The notes under the pieces: generated by a model
Told to the model about the DNA's origin: nothing
Database searches by the model: none
Seen by the model: the letters and a program-made list of their open reading frames with translations, nothing else
Translations under genes and position numbers: made by a program
Assembly (NCBI GenBank): GCA_938039145.1
Contig: CALHVG010000036.1
Span: 36,028-100,027, forward strand
Direction: 5' to 3'
Length of the DNA stretch: 64,000 bases
Source: an uncultured Treponema sp.
GTDB taxonomy: Bacteria > Spirochaetota > Spirochaetia > Treponematales > Treponemataceae
Shown: piece after piece, positions 27,145 through 35,372 of the stretch
How positions within the stretch are numbered: the stretch's first letter is position 1
Layout: every line of letters begins with the position of its first letter

Positions 27145-27250
27145 GGGATTCCAAAGGGCGGCAGTCCTTTGGTCGTGCCCAAGGAAGGTGGGTCAAGGGA
27201 GGAAAACTGCGGGCTTCGAACTCCGAGCTGGTTTCCTCCCTTGGTATCCC
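27145..27250. ncRNA. Candidate structured intergenic element
   Basis: An outer pair GGGATTCC (27145-27152) and GGTATCCC (27243-27250) has one mismatch. It encloses CCAAAGG/CCTTTGG (27151-27172, competing at its first two bases) and a perfect 12-bp stem CAAGGGAGGAAA/TTTCCTCCCTTG (27194-27205 with 27232-27243). A T-rich tract follows. It sits 85 bases upstream of the membrane-protein gene at 27336. It matches no riboswitch class I know and may be a dispersed repeat. Confidence 0.4.
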
Positions 27251-27335
27251 CTTTATTTTAATTTTCTTTTCTTCATGCTAGAATCAAAAAAAAACGGTTC
27301 ACATCCGAAAACATCGCATTACGGGGAGGCATTCG

Positions 27336-28184
27336 TTGCGCACAAAAAAATGGTATGAAAGTTTGGATTTTTACAGGCTCACCGGAATCGTTCTTCTTTG
27401 GATTTCCGCATGGCTTTTTATGATGCCTCATGAATCTGAAGTAAACGCACCTTTCTTTGATAACGCTTGGGGCGCGTTTTTCTCCGCATTCGGGATTCAT
27501 AAAAATGAAGTTTCCGCAATCCAACAGTCTCCCGACCTTATGACCGCTCTTGCGTCGGTCTTTCTGATGATTTTCCTTCAACTTAGGGGGATTTTCCGTG
27601 TTGCGATTGTGCAAAAACAAGACGAAAATCAAAAAGATTCCGTCTTGCTTTTTACGTTACTGAATCTTTTTTCGATAATCGTGCATTCGCTTTTCTTTGC
27701 CGTTGTTTTCAAGATGTTCTTTTTTCCGAACGGCGGAACGACTGCGAGCGTCTATGCGGCAATGAAAGAAAATATCGGAATAACGGTTTTTGCCGCGTGC
27801 TGCATAACGGGAATAATCCTTGGAGTTCCTAGCATCTCGCGCCTTCTTATTGTGCTTCTTTTTTGCGTCGGAATATTCAAAAATATTTCTACGGTGAGCC
27901 GGATTATGGGAACGACCGGTTTTGTTGCCGCAATTTTATCCGTTTTGGGATTTTTCCTTGAATTTTCTGCAGGAGGTTTTGACAAAGAGCGATTTTTAAC
28001 GGAACTTGCGGTTCTTTCGGGACATTATGAGAATCTTTATAAAACTTCCATTACCGAAAGAAATGAGTTCGCCGCAAATATGACAGCCCGCTCTTCTTCA
28101 AAGAAAAAGGATTCCAAATCAAAAGAATCTCTTCTTAAAAAGGCTCAGCGTTTTTCCGCCGGAAAAGAGGGAGGCGCAGAATGA
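27336..28184 (+). CDS. Integral membrane protein of unknown function
   Basis: A 282-residue protein with about six transmembrane helices (GIVLLWISAWLFMM, VFLMIFLQL, LLFTLLNLFSIIVHSLFFAVVF, IGITVFAACCITGIILG, LLIVLLFCVGIF, FVAAILSVLGFFLEF). A basic, lysine/serine-rich cytoplasmic C-terminus follows (SSSKKKDSKSKESLLKKAQR). The start is TTG at 27336 behind GGGGAGG at optimal spacing; no in-frame ATG is near. The stop overlaps the ATG of the next gene (ATGA), so the pair is translationally coupled. I do not recognise a family. Confidence 0.8.
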   Translation: MRTKKWYESLDFYRLTGIVLLWISAWLFMMPHESEVNAPFFDNAWGAFFSAFGIHKNEVSAIQQSPDLMTALASVFLMIFLQLRGIFRVAIVQKQDENQKDSVLLFTLLNLFSIIVHSLFFAVVFKMFFFPNGGTTASVYAAMKENIGITVFAACCITGIILGVPSISRLLIVLLFCVGIFKNISTVSRIMGTTGFVAAILSVLGFFLEFSAGGFDKERFLTELAVLSGHYENLYKTSITERNEFAANMTARSSSKKKDSKSKESLLKKAQRFSAGKEGGAE

Positions 28185-28819
28185 GGAAAAAACTTTTTGC
28201 AGCTTTCTATATGATTTTTTTGCTTCTGGCGTTCGTTTCCGTTCCGCTTTTTGTGGTAAAAAAGACGCTGGATATGAAAAGCGGCTGGCACGGAATCCCT
28301 TGGGGAAGCACTGAAAGTCAAGTAAGCGACTGGGTAAAGAAAAACAACACGAATTACGATTTTGAAAAATGTCCGCTGAATCATTACGGAGTCCTTTGCC
28401 GAAAACTTACATGGAAAAAGAATCGCGGCGACGTGCCTTTTGACAGCATAGAATTTCAATTTAGTAACGGAAAACTTTGCGCAGTGATAGAAAGCGAAAA
28501 AGTTTCCGATTTTGACCCCTCGCTAAATCTGAATTTGGGACGCCCCGAAAAAGGAAGTGACATAAAACTTGTTGAAGTCAAAGAAAAGGGAGCTAGGTTC
28601 ATCATGATTGAGAGGGTGTTTTACTACACGCCGGAAAAACAATCGGGCGCAACAAGGGAACGCTACGCCGTCTCAAGGCTTATAAAATCCCCCGTCAAAA
28701 CGGAAAGTCCCGAAGAAATAGTTTCATGGCGGTTGACAAAAGGTTCGTACAGCAAAGATTTCTACGAAGAAATAAAAGACAGATGGGATAATTTTCCTTC
28801 CGCGCATTTCAGTTTTTAG
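28181..28819 (+). CDS. Membrane-anchored or exported protein of unknown function
   Basis: A 212-residue protein with one N-terminal hydrophobic helix (residues 6-26, FAAFYMIFLLLAFVSVPLFV) without an obvious cleavage site, so probably a membrane anchor. The rest should lie in the periplasm. Near residue 36 the phrase WHGIPWGSTESQVSDWV recalls the start of several small exported domains that begin with GxxWGxS..V, but I cannot name one. Two cysteines in FEKCPLNHYGVLCRK could form a disulphide. It overlaps the preceding membrane-protein gene by four bases, implying joint expression and perhaps a complex. Confidence 0.8.
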   Translation: MRKKLFAAFYMIFLLLAFVSVPLFVVKKTLDMKSGWHGIPWGSTESQVSDWVKKNNTNYDFEKCPLNHYGVLCRKLTWKKNRGDVPFDSIEFQFSNGKLCAVIESEKVSDFDPSLNLNLGRPEKGSDIKLVEVKEKGARFIMIERVFYYTPEKQSGATRERYAVSRLIKSPVKTESPEEIVSWRLTKGSYSKDFYEEIKDRWDNFPSAHFSF

Positions 28820-28826
28820 ATAAAAG

Positions 28827-29042
28827 TCAGGTGTAAAATCTGCGGAATGTGGAAACGTCGCAAAGTTTTGAGGCAGCCCCGCCCACGATATATTTTACTT
28901 TTACATCGATAAATCTTTCTTCGTCCGCAGATGCTTTGTTCCCGCCGCTTGCCTGCTGCCGAATGCGAACTGCCTTTTCAGTGCGTTATCGGGCGGCAAA
29001 AAATGCGCTTTTTACCGCAACGCCGTGTTCCTTCTTTTGCAT
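28827..29042 (-). pseudogene. Possible interrupted small ORF (72 codons)
   Basis: On the minus strand an ATG at 29042 opens MQKKEHGVAVKSAFFAAR, then an in-frame TAA at 28988-28986, then 52 coding-like codons ending at a TGA at 28827. The second part contains FIDVKVKYIVGGAASKL. The composition looks more like protein than the AT-rich spacer around it, but there is no clear ribosome site and no known family. It could be a decayed gene or part of a dispersed repeat. The whole gap 28820-29147 otherwise shows nothing. Confidence 0.25.
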
Positions 29043-29147
29043 TCTATTCGCAAAAATAAAAATTACGAAAGAAGGCGAAAATGTGCTATGCTGTAGGCGA
29101 AAACTTAAAAATACGGAAAAGAGTTTGTCGGGTTTTGCGGATAGTTT

Positions 29148-29903
29148 ATGAAATATAATTTTATTGTTCTTTGCGCTGTTTTAAGCTTTGTGACTTTTCC
29201 TGTTTTGGGGCAAAGTCAAAAAATTGTTCCCTGTTCGGATATATTTGAATATTCCGTGAAAATTGCCGAAGGAAAAACGGATGTATTATCTGCCGATTTT
29301 TCAGACTTGGAGTTAGGGACTCTTACCGGCAAGGAACTTCGGTTGTTGCGGAACATGATTTATGCAAAATACGGATACAAATTCAAATCTCTAGATTTAC
29401 AAAAATATTTTATGAAATTTACATGGTACAAACCTATGCATGAAAATATTGATTCTCTTATGACTGAACTTGATAAAAAAAATATAGGCAGGGTAAAGTT
29501 TTTTGAAGATTTTAAGGGAAGCGATTCACATCCGGAGGAAATAAACTTAAACGGTTTATGGCAAGACATTCCGATTGCGGCAAGCGGCTGGTCGGATGTT
29601 TTTTATTTTTCCGGCGGCAATTCCGTCTGTTTTTATGTTTCTCAAATGGACAGCGATAACGATGATGATAACGGCGGGAAAATAAGTAAATTTTTAGGTA
29701 CATATAAAATTCAGGATTCTTTTTTATATATTAATTTTAAGAATATCGTTTTGAATAATGAAGCAACGTATAGCTGCGACTGTAATTTAAAGTTCCCGAT
29801 TTATAGCTATGAAGAAAATAAAAAGATTGCCGCGGAGCTGTATAAAAATAAAGTTTCTATAGGAACAAAGAACTTTTACTATTTTGAAGGAACTTACGAA
29901 TAA
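29148..29903 (+). CDS. Exported YARHG-domain protein
   Basis: A 251-residue protein with signal peptide MKYNFIVLCAVLSFVTFPVLG-QS. Residues about 60-95 (LTGKELRLLRNMIYAKYGY then KFKSLDLQKYFMKFTWYKP) are a YARHG domain, a short extracellular module named for that motif. Here the signature reads YAKYGYKF. The C-terminal half (NLNGLWQDIPIAASGWSDVFYF...) looks like a lipocalin-like or WD-type beta sheet that reports an expression-level or binding domain, but it is unassigned. It has a lower GC content than its neighbours. No ribosome-binding site is obvious at the ATG at 29148. Separated from both flanking genes; likely monocistronic. Confidence 0.82.
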   Translation: MKYNFIVLCAVLSFVTFPVLGQSQKIVPCSDIFEYSVKIAEGKTDVLSADFSDLELGTLTGKELRLLRNMIYAKYGYKFKSLDLQKYFMKFTWYKPMHENIDSLMTELDKKNIGRVKFFEDFKGSDSHPEEINLNGLWQDIPIAASGWSDVFYFSGGNSVCFYVSQMDSDNDDDNGGKISKFLGTYKIQDSFLYINFKNIVLNNEATYSCDCNLKFPIYSYEENKKIAAELYKNKVSIGTKNFYYFEGTYE

Positions 29904-30111
29904 ACGGATTGCATTTTAAACTCTTTTTCTAAATTGAGTTTGCGGGCGACGGCAATGATATTGCTATTTTGGGAAGCATAATCCGTTCAGGGCAGCTTTG
30001 ATTCCGGTTATAATGCGTTTGAACTGCCTTTTTAGGCTTATGCTTGTGTTCAAGTTTTTTTTATAGTAAAATACCGACGCATAACATATTTGCAAGTCAG
30101 GAGGAAGTCCC

Positions 30112-31092
30112 TTGAAAAAGATAATATTTATTTTTTTTGCAGGCGCGTTGGCTTTTTTGTTTTTATCCTGCGGTTCTACGCCGAAAAAAGAAACTTTACC
30201 TAAGGATGAACCAAAAATTGAAAAGCCCGATATGTCTTCAAAAGATAAGTCCAAGCCGGATAGCGAAGACGAACTTTCCAAGGCGGAATCGGCTCGTCAG
30301 GCAGCAATAGATGCCGGTGCGGAAAAAATCGCTCCTGCTCAGTTTGCAGCTGTTGAAGCGCTTTTTAAGAACTTAAAGGAACAGTCAAAAGCGGGGCTTG
30401 ATACATCTTCCGCATTGAAAGATATTCAGGACAGATATTCGGCATTGGCTGAATATTCAAAAGCCGTTTCCGCAAAGAAAAAAATCGATGATAACGGGTT
30501 TGCTTCATACGAACCGCAAAAATATGATGCTGGAAAAGCTTCTCTCCGGGAAATGGAAAACCTTTTCAGCAAATCGAACGTTACAGGCTCTTCAATGCTT
30601 TCTACGGCAAAGCAGGCAAGAACTTCATTTGATTCCGTGCTGTTTTCGGCGTATAAAAAACTTGCCAAAGACGAGCGGGTAGAGGCGTTCATGGCAAAAG
30701 CCAAGGCGGACGGAATAAAGGCGGGTGCTGCAGCAAAGGATGCGTACAACAACGCCGTTCAGGAGTTCAAAGCGGGCGACTCAAGTTATTCCATGCAGAA
30801 TCCCGAGGCTGCGTTCGGTCATTATTCAAATGCAAAGGTTGAATTTTCCGCCGTGTATGCCACTGTGCTTTCTGCAAGGGAAGCCGCCCTCAAGGCTATG
30901 GAAGAAGCAAAAAACAAGGTGATGGAAAGTGCATCTTATGCTCAAAAGGCTGACGAGGAAGCTCCGCTTTCAGGTGAAGACGTTAAGGGAATCGAAGCTG
31001 CCGATGCCAAACTGTTGGAAGAGGACACTTACGAAGATCCCGTATCTCAGGAAGCCGAAATCCCTGAGACATTGCTTGAAGGAGATGAATGA
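30112..31092 (+). CDS. Lipoprotein, helical, unknown function
   Basis: A 326-residue lipoprotein from a TTG at 30112 with AGGAGGA seven bases upstream. The signal sequence ends LAFLFLSCGSTPKKE, with the lipobox LSC (C20). A charged proline/lysine/aspartate linker (to about residue 60) leads to a long alanine-rich helical region suited to a periplasmic coiled-coil or TPR-like rod. The C-terminus is acidic. Its stop overlaps the start of the LysM-type gene, so the two are coupled. A TATAGT-containing segment near 30060-30066 may be part of its promoter. Treponemes often carry lipoprotein/LysM pairs of this kind; the role is unknown. Confidence 0.85.
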   Translation: MKKIIFIFFAGALAFLFLSCGSTPKKETLPKDEPKIEKPDMSSKDKSKPDSEDELSKAESARQAAIDAGAEKIAPAQFAAVEALFKNLKEQSKAGLDTSSALKDIQDRYSALAEYSKAVSAKKKIDDNGFASYEPQKYDAGKASLREMENLFSKSNVTGSSMLSTAKQARTSFDSVLFSAYKKLAKDERVEAFMAKAKADGIKAGAAAKDAYNNAVQEFKAGDSSYSMQNPEAAFGHYSNAKVEFSAVYATVLSAREAALKAMEEAKNKVMESASYAQKADEEAPLSGEDVKGIEAADAKLLEEDTYEDPVSQEAEIPETLLEGDE

Positions 31093-31787
31093 TGAAAAAA
31101 ATTGTTTCCCTTGTTTTTATTTTGTCGGTTTCCGTCTGCGTTTTTGCGGCAAGTTATACAAACAACACCTACCAAAAACTCGCTGATGAGTACACAAAAA
31201 AAGCGCAGGTCGCTTTTGATGCGGGTAAATATGAAGCTGCCATCGGCTATTCTCAGAAAGCGGCTGAAAATGCGGAACTTTCCAGGGCTTACATCGACAT
31301 GATGAGAACCCGCGGAAATGCAGAAGCGCAGATTAAGATTGCGCAGAACAGGATTTCGTGGGCTCAAAGCATAAAAGCTGATAAAAGTTTTCCGATAGCT
31401 TTTACCGCTGCAACGTCTGCATATTCCAATGCCGAGTCGGCATTCAAAAACGAAGATTTTTCTTCCGCGCTGACTTTTGCAAACTCTTCAATCGCTGCGC
31501 TCGACGGCATATATGAAGTTACTCCGCTTCCGGAGTTCTACATCGTTCGTCCATGGGCGGAAACGAAAGACTGCTACTGGAACATTTCCGGCCGTCCTTA
31601 CGTTTACAACAATCCTTTGCTTTGGGAAAACCTTTATCAGTCAAACAAGCAAAGTATGCCGCGCCCCAATGATCCTAACCTTATAATGCCGGGCATGAAG
31701 ATGAAGATTCCAAGTCTTACCGGCGAATACAGGGAAGGCGTTTACAGCCCTAAAAAGAAATACGAAGCGTACGGGGCAAAAAGATAG
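31089..31787 (+). CDS. Exported protein with C-terminal LysM-like domain
   Basis: A 232-residue protein with signal peptide MMKKIVSLVFILSVSVCVFA-AS, then a helical region with TPR-like character (YEAAIGYSQKAAENAELS, 30-130). A C-terminal LysM-like unit starts YIVRPWAETKDCYWNISG and continues VYNNPLLWENLYQSN, PNLIMPGMKMKIPS. This is the peptidoglycan-binding pattern of Y-x-V, W-x-I, W-x-LY-x-xN and P-G-x-x-L-x-I-P. ATG at 31089 overlaps the previous stop by four bases. A strong terminator follows at 31801. It probably anchors the lipoprotein/LysM pair to the wall; this is inference. Confidence 0.85.
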   Translation: MMKKIVSLVFILSVSVCVFAASYTNNTYQKLADEYTKKAQVAFDAGKYEAAIGYSQKAAENAELSRAYIDMMRTRGNAEAQIKIAQNRISWAQSIKADKSFPIAFTAATSAYSNAESAFKNEDFSSALTFANSSIAALDGIYEVTPLPEFYIVRPWAETKDCYWNISGRPYVYNNPLLWENLYQSNKQSMPRPNDPNLIMPGMKMKIPSLTGEYREGVYSPKKKYEAYGAKR

Positions 31788-31800
31788 TTTTTCGAACTTT

Positions 31801-31839
31801 CAAGACCGATTTCCCGATTTGGAATCGGTCTTGTTTTTT
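31801..31839 (+). terminator. Rho-independent terminator after the lipoprotein/LysM operon
   Basis: An 11-bp perfect stem CAAGACCGATT (31801-31811) with AATCGGTCTTG (31823-31833), followed by TTTTTT. Confidence 0.92.
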
Positions 31840-31945
31840 ACAAACCCGATGAATATTTGAAGGGATTTTTGTTTCATGATTTTTGAAAAATCCTTTGTCC
31901 TGATAAAAAATCATTCGGCGGCATTCTGCTTCCTTTGATTTTTTT

Positions 31946-31974
31946 TTGACAGATTGACAGTTACGAATTAGAAT
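31946..31974 (+). promoter_or_regulatory. Consensus promoter for the cytidylate-kinase-like gene
   Basis: TTGACA at 31946-31951 and TAGAAT at 31969-31974 with an ideal 17-base spacer. The expected start is near 31981, leaving a leader of about 65 bases that contains the AGGAG site. Confidence 0.8.
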
Positions 31975-32046
31975 TACGTAAAGATTTATGATAGAACTTT
32001 TCAGGGATGCTGAAAGGTTCCATGCCACAAATTTATAGGAGTTTTT

Positions 32047-32868
32047 ATGGCAGTTATAGCAATATCAAGACAGGTTGCGGCGTTGGGTGATGAGGTTGCT
32101 TCGGCTGTCGCAGAAAAAATCGGATATAAGTTTATAAACAGACAGGAAATAGAAAAGCGTATCGTCGCTCTCGGTTTTCCTGCGGAAAAACTTAAAAAAT
32201 ACGACGAAAAGAAGCCCGGCTTTTTTGCTTCTTTGGTAAAGGACAGGGATGAATATCTTCATTATCTTCAAACGGCTGTTCTTGAGGCGGCGGAAGAGGG
32301 TGACTGCATTCTTATCGGTCGAGGCGCTTTCGTGATTCTTGAAAGCCTTCCGAATCTTTTGTCGTTCCGCTTTATTGCAAATGATGATGTTCGTATTAAA
32401 AGACTGATGGATGAATTCAGCTGGAACGAAAAGCAGGCAATGCAGCGCATAAGCGAGAGCGACACTAACCGAAAGGGTTTTCATAAAAGTTTTTTCAACA
32501 TTGATATAGACGACCCCAGCCATTTTTTGATGGTGATGAATACGGGTATTTTTGAGGAAAAAGATGCCGCCGGCACTATTTCCACAATTTTGGAATCCTA
32601 TATAAATCCTGAAAAAGAAAAGAAGGGTGAAGAAAAACTCAAGGAACTTTTGAAATGTCAGCACCTTGTGAACAAACTTGTTTTTGAACACAAACTCAAC
32701 ATCGAATTCCTGAGGGCTGTAATCGACGGCGAAAACCTTACATTGCAGGGAGTGGCGGATTCTGCGATATTGGTCGAACGGGCAATTCGTATTGCGTCGG
32801 AAGAACATCCGGAATTCAAGGTAACTTCTGCAATAAGCGTTGTTCAGGATTTCAAGGCTCATCTATAA
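32047..32868 (+). CDS. Cytidylate kinase-like family protein (degenerate P-loop)
   Basis: A 273-residue protein resembling the cytidylate-kinase-like group (AAK/PF13189-type). It starts MAVIAISRQVAALGDEVA, followed by the FINRQEIEKRI segment. A mid-region DCILIGRGAFVIL precedes a lid-like part (IKRLMDEFSWNEKQAMQRI, DTNRKGFHKSFFNID). Standard members carry a glycine-rich GSGG phosphate loop after ISRQ; here it reads VAALGDE. ATP binding may therefore be altered or lost. The C-terminal 80 residues (ELLKCQHLVNKLVFEHKLN) look like a separate helical module. AGGAG precedes the ATG at 32047, with a consensus promoter 70 bases further up and a terminator after it, so it is monocistronic. True nucleotide kinase activity is doubtful. 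Confidence 0.82.
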   Translation: MAVIAISRQVAALGDEVASAVAEKIGYKFINRQEIEKRIVALGFPAEKLKKYDEKKPGFFASLVKDRDEYLHYLQTAVLEAAEEGDCILIGRGAFVILESLPNLLSFRFIANDDVRIKRLMDEFSWNEKQAMQRISESDTNRKGFHKSFFNIDIDDPSHFLMVMNTGIFEEKDAAGTISTILESYINPEKEKKGEEKLKELLKCQHLVNKLVFEHKLNIEFLRAVIDGENLTLQGVADSAILVERAIRIASEEHPEFKVTSAISVVQDFKAHL

Positions 32869-32888
32869 CTTAACCGATTCAGCGCAAA

Positions 32889-32919
32889 AGGGCAGAAATG
32901 AAAGTTTCTGCTCTTTTTT
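32889..32919 (+). terminator. Rho-independent terminator
   Basis: AGGGCAGAAA (32889-32898) pairs with TTTCTGCTCT (32905-32914) with one G-T pair, followed by a run of T. Confidence 0.85.
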
Positions 32920-32958
32920 ATTGACTTTTATTCCTTAAAAAAAGATACTTTAAGCATC

Positions 32959-33567
32959 ATGAAACTTTCCAACAAATTTACTACCATGCGGCTATGTTTT
33001 GCGCCGTTCTTTTTTATTCTTTATAACCTTCCGATTTGGATAAATTCCCCGCTACTTTCAAAAATCACTGCCTTTTCAATGATTCCGCTTTTGGCATTTT
33101 TTGAGTTCACGGATTATCTTGACGGTTTTTTCGCAAGAAAATATAACGAAGTAAGCGATTTTGGAAAAATCTACGATCCGTTTGCGGACGTGCTGTTGAA
33201 TCTTTCCGTTTTTGCCGGCGCAATCAATTCGGTAGGAGAAAAAGGTTTTGCTCCCATGGTGCTGTTCGTTTTGCTTTTCTACAGAGAGTTTACGATGACC
33301 TTCCTAAGGATGGTGGCGCTTTCAAAGGGAGTCGCAATTGCGGCAAGAAAAGGCGGAAAATTCAAGACAGTGTTCTATATATTCACGGGATTTTTTATGC
33401 TTGCGCAGGAATCTGCATTGCGACTTGGTTTTGATATTCCGCATTCAGAGACTTTTAGAACCGCCTCCATTATACTGATGGTGATTTGTGTGGTTTTGAG
33501 TTACATTTCGTTCATCGATTATATAAGGGTGTTCGTTCCCGCTTTGAGGAAGACCGGCGGAAAATAG
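32959..33567 (+). CDS. pgsA: CDP-alcohol phosphatidyltransferase (probable PgsA)
   Basis: A 202-residue inner-membrane enzyme of the CDP-alcohol phosphatidyltransferase family. The catalytic signature is complete: D52, D55, G56, A59, R60 (in DYLDGFFAR) and then G69, D73, D77 (in DFGKIYDPFAD), the divalent-metal and CDP-binding aspartates. Five or six transmembrane helices surround it. By size and sequence it is probably CDP-diacylglycerol-glycerol-3-phosphate phosphatidyltransferase, the committed step to phosphatidylglycerol, although phosphatidylserine or other head-group transfer is not excluded. The ATG at 32959 lacks a strong ribosome site (preceding bases are GCATC). Flanked by terminators on both sides. 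Confidence 0.9.
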   Translation: MKLSNKFTTMRLCFAPFFFILYNLPIWINSPLLSKITAFSMIPLLAFFEFTDYLDGFFARKYNEVSDFGKIYDPFADVLLNLSVFAGAINSVGEKGFAPMVLFVLLFYREFTMTFLRMVALSKGVAIAARKGGKFKTVFYIFTGFFMLAQESALRLGFDIPHSETFRTASIILMVICVVLSYISFIDYIRVFVPALRKTGGK

Positions 33568-33594
33568 AAAAGTCTTACGAAATCCGGTTTATTT

Positions 33595-33634
33595 GGCGGA
33601 AAGTTTTCTACGAAGAAAATCTTTCCGCCTTTTT
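33595..33634 (+). terminator. Terminator between pgsA and purB
   Basis: Long stem GGCGGAAAG (33595-33603) with CTTTCCGCC (33621-33629), extended inward by TTTTCT/AGAAAA, followed by TTTTT on the plus strand. The opposite side lacks a T-run, so it mainly serves pgsA. Confidence 0.88.
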
Positions 33635-33635
33635 C

Positions 33636-35060
33636 CTATTCATCCATAAGTTTTAGATATTTTTGCGCAAGCCTCTTTGATTTCTTTTCGGCGATTCCTG
33701 AGTAGTTTGCAGGATTTTCAAAGAATGAGTCGGGGTTTTCAATGCCTAGTTTTTCCAGCTGAGTTTTTATGTCGGCATATTCTTTTTTATGGCTCTTCAA
33801 AACCTCAAAGAATGACTTTCCCTCATTTTCAGCCTCAAGCGTGATTTTCCTTATAATCTCGTGCCCGTCATTGTAGCCTGCTTCGCCCAAAAGTATGTAT
33901 GCCGGTTCTGCAAGAACCCCGCCTTTTACCTTTCCGCCTGCGCATTCAAGGTTTCTTGCCATCCCTTCTCGGTCAGCCTGAAGACCTTTTACTATTGAGT
34001 TCATCCTTTCTACAGCCATGGTGAAACCGGACACGTAGTCGCTTATGAATCGCTGGCTTGCGGAATTTGTAAGGTCTCGCTGATGCTCTGAAATTTGGTC
34101 CATGTAGAAGGTCATGACGCGCGGACACATCGCTTTCCATAGGGATTTTACGTGTTCGGAATTCCAGGGATTTCGTTTCTGCGGCATTGTGGACGAACCC
34201 ACCTGCTCTTTCGAAAAATATTCGAAGACTTCGCCGATTTCGCTTCTTTGTAGATTCCTTAGGTCGTCGGCAAGATTTGCTATTATTCCGAATGCGACGT
34301 TCATCTCAAGAAGCAGACGAAGCACATGTTCAGGTTCTACAAGCTGATTTGAATATTCCGAAGGCTTCAGACCTAGGAATTGAGTGTAAAGCCGTTCCAG
34401 TTCTTCCGGGTCTTTTACAATCATCGAAGGACCGTTATACGACCCCACAGGACCTGCAAGTTTTCCTACGAGTTTATCGGAAAGTTCCTGAATGCAAAGA
34501 ATGGATTTTCCAAGTCTGCTTACGAATTCCGCTATGCTCCATCCGAACGTAATAGGGACTGCATGCTGCCCGTGTGTTCTTCCGACCTGCGGTGTGGCGC
34601 ATTCCCGTTCGGCTATTCTGCAAAGGTTTCGTTCAAGTTCTTTAAGTTTCGGAAGCACTACGTTTTTCGTAACGTCCCTCATTCGGCATGAAAGGGCTGT
34701 GTCCAAAATGTCAACGGAAGTCGCCCCAAGATGAACCAAAGGTCCAATCCGAGAGTCAACCTTCTTTTTCATCACGTTAACCAACGCCCTGATATTGTGC
34801 TTTGTTTTTTCTTCCTCTTCGTAGACATCCTTGGGGTCTATGCTGTCGGCTACCTTGTCAAGTATGGCTTCAAGTTCGTCCGTGAGTTCTCCACGGATTT
34901 TAAGATGCGCCTTTACCAGTGCCGCCTCGCATTTTGCGCACGAGCGGATTGCCGCCTGCTCGGATATGTATTTGGACAGTCCCTCAAATGAATCCGCTTC
35001 CGAAAGCGAATAACGATGGTCAAGGCAAGAAAGATTTTCGAAAATATTACGTGTTTCCAT
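33636..35060 (-). CDS. purB: Adenylosuccinate lyase
   Basis: Catalyses the two fumarate-releasing steps of purine synthesis, from SAICAR to AICAR and from adenylosuccinate to AMP. The 474-residue protein contains the superfamily signature GSSTMPQKRNPWNSE (catalytic-serine loop) and the early THGQHAVP histidine region. Size fits the family (430-480). An upstream in-frame ATG at 35105 would add 15 residues that are hydrophobic and unlike PurB N-termini, so METRNIFENL at 35060 is chosen. No strong ribosome site is seen. It converges with pgsA and is divergent from the lipoprotein gene at 35373. Confidence 0.95.
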   Translation of the reverse strand: METRNIFENLSCLDHRYSLSEADSFEGLSKYISEQAAIRSCAKCEAALVKAHLKIRGELTDELEAILDKVADSIDPKDVYEEEEKTKHNIRALVNVMKKKVDSRIGPLVHLGATSVDILDTALSCRMRDVTKNVVLPKLKELERNLCRIAERECATPQVGRTHGQHAVPITFGWSIAEFVSRLGKSILCIQELSDKLVGKLAGPVGSYNGPSMIVKDPEELERLYTQFLGLKPSEYSNQLVEPEHVLRLLLEMNVAFGIIANLADDLRNLQRSEIGEVFEYFSKEQVGSSTMPQKRNPWNSEHVKSLWKAMCPRVMTFYMDQISEHQRDLTNSASQRFISDYVSGFTMAVERMNSIVKGLQADREGMARNLECAGGKVKGGVLAEPAYILLGEAGYNDGHEIIRKITLEAENEGKSFFEVLKSHKKEYADIKTQLEKLGIENPDSFFENPANYSGIAEKKSKRLAQKYLKLMDE

Positions 35061-35372
35061 GCGGAAAGTATATCGAAAACCGATTATATAGACCATAGGA
35101 ATCAATTTTTATTAAATATTGATAGTGAAACTATCAAAAAATGCTTGTGCAAGTAATAAAAATACGTTATGTTTCTCAACATACAGACGATTTGCTTGAC
35201 AAATGCAGGCGATGGACTCGGTTTTTGCCGCCTGTATAATCCTTGCGATAAATTGACAGTCGTTTCTTGCAAGCAAATCTTTGAATGTAAAACCGCTTTT
35301 ACTTTGCATATGCTTACGATAAAGGCGAGTTTTAGAACCATGAAAATCATATCTTTTTTAAGGAGAAGACAC
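35061..35372. other. Divergent intergenic region with palindrome and promoter-like elements
   Basis: Between purB and the FGE-like lipoprotein. It contains a perfect palindrome TTGATAG/CTATCAA (35119-35137, 5-base loop) and a stem CAGGCG/CGCCTG (35206-35234). TATAAT at 35235-35240 sits 16 bases after a weak TGGACT, a plausible start about 125 bases before the lipoprotein ATG. Two TTGACA words (35196, 35253) lack a matching -10. Confidence 0.5.

Larger units (their letters stand above)
26605..27335. other. 731-base intergenic region with hairpin clusters
   Basis: No gene was found. Near the transporter start lie three inverted repeats: 26662-26677 (GTGCGC/GCGCAC), 26690-26713 (CAAGTTTGC/GCAAACTTG) and 26717-26750 (AACTCAAAG/CTTTGAGTT). 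The middle one has a near copy at 27033-27067. A separate structured block occupies 27145-27250. The middle part, about 26760-27000, is AT-rich and unremarkable. Confidence 0.7.

Noticed and set aside
26605..27335. Amino-acid riboswitch or T-box in the NSS leader
   Set aside because: No T-box sequence, no conserved core of lysine, glycine or other known riboswitches is visible.
32065..32862. 265-codon open frame antisense to the cytidylate-kinase-like gene
   Set aside because: Shadow of a gene with a good promoter, ribosome site and terminator; no domain in the antisense product.
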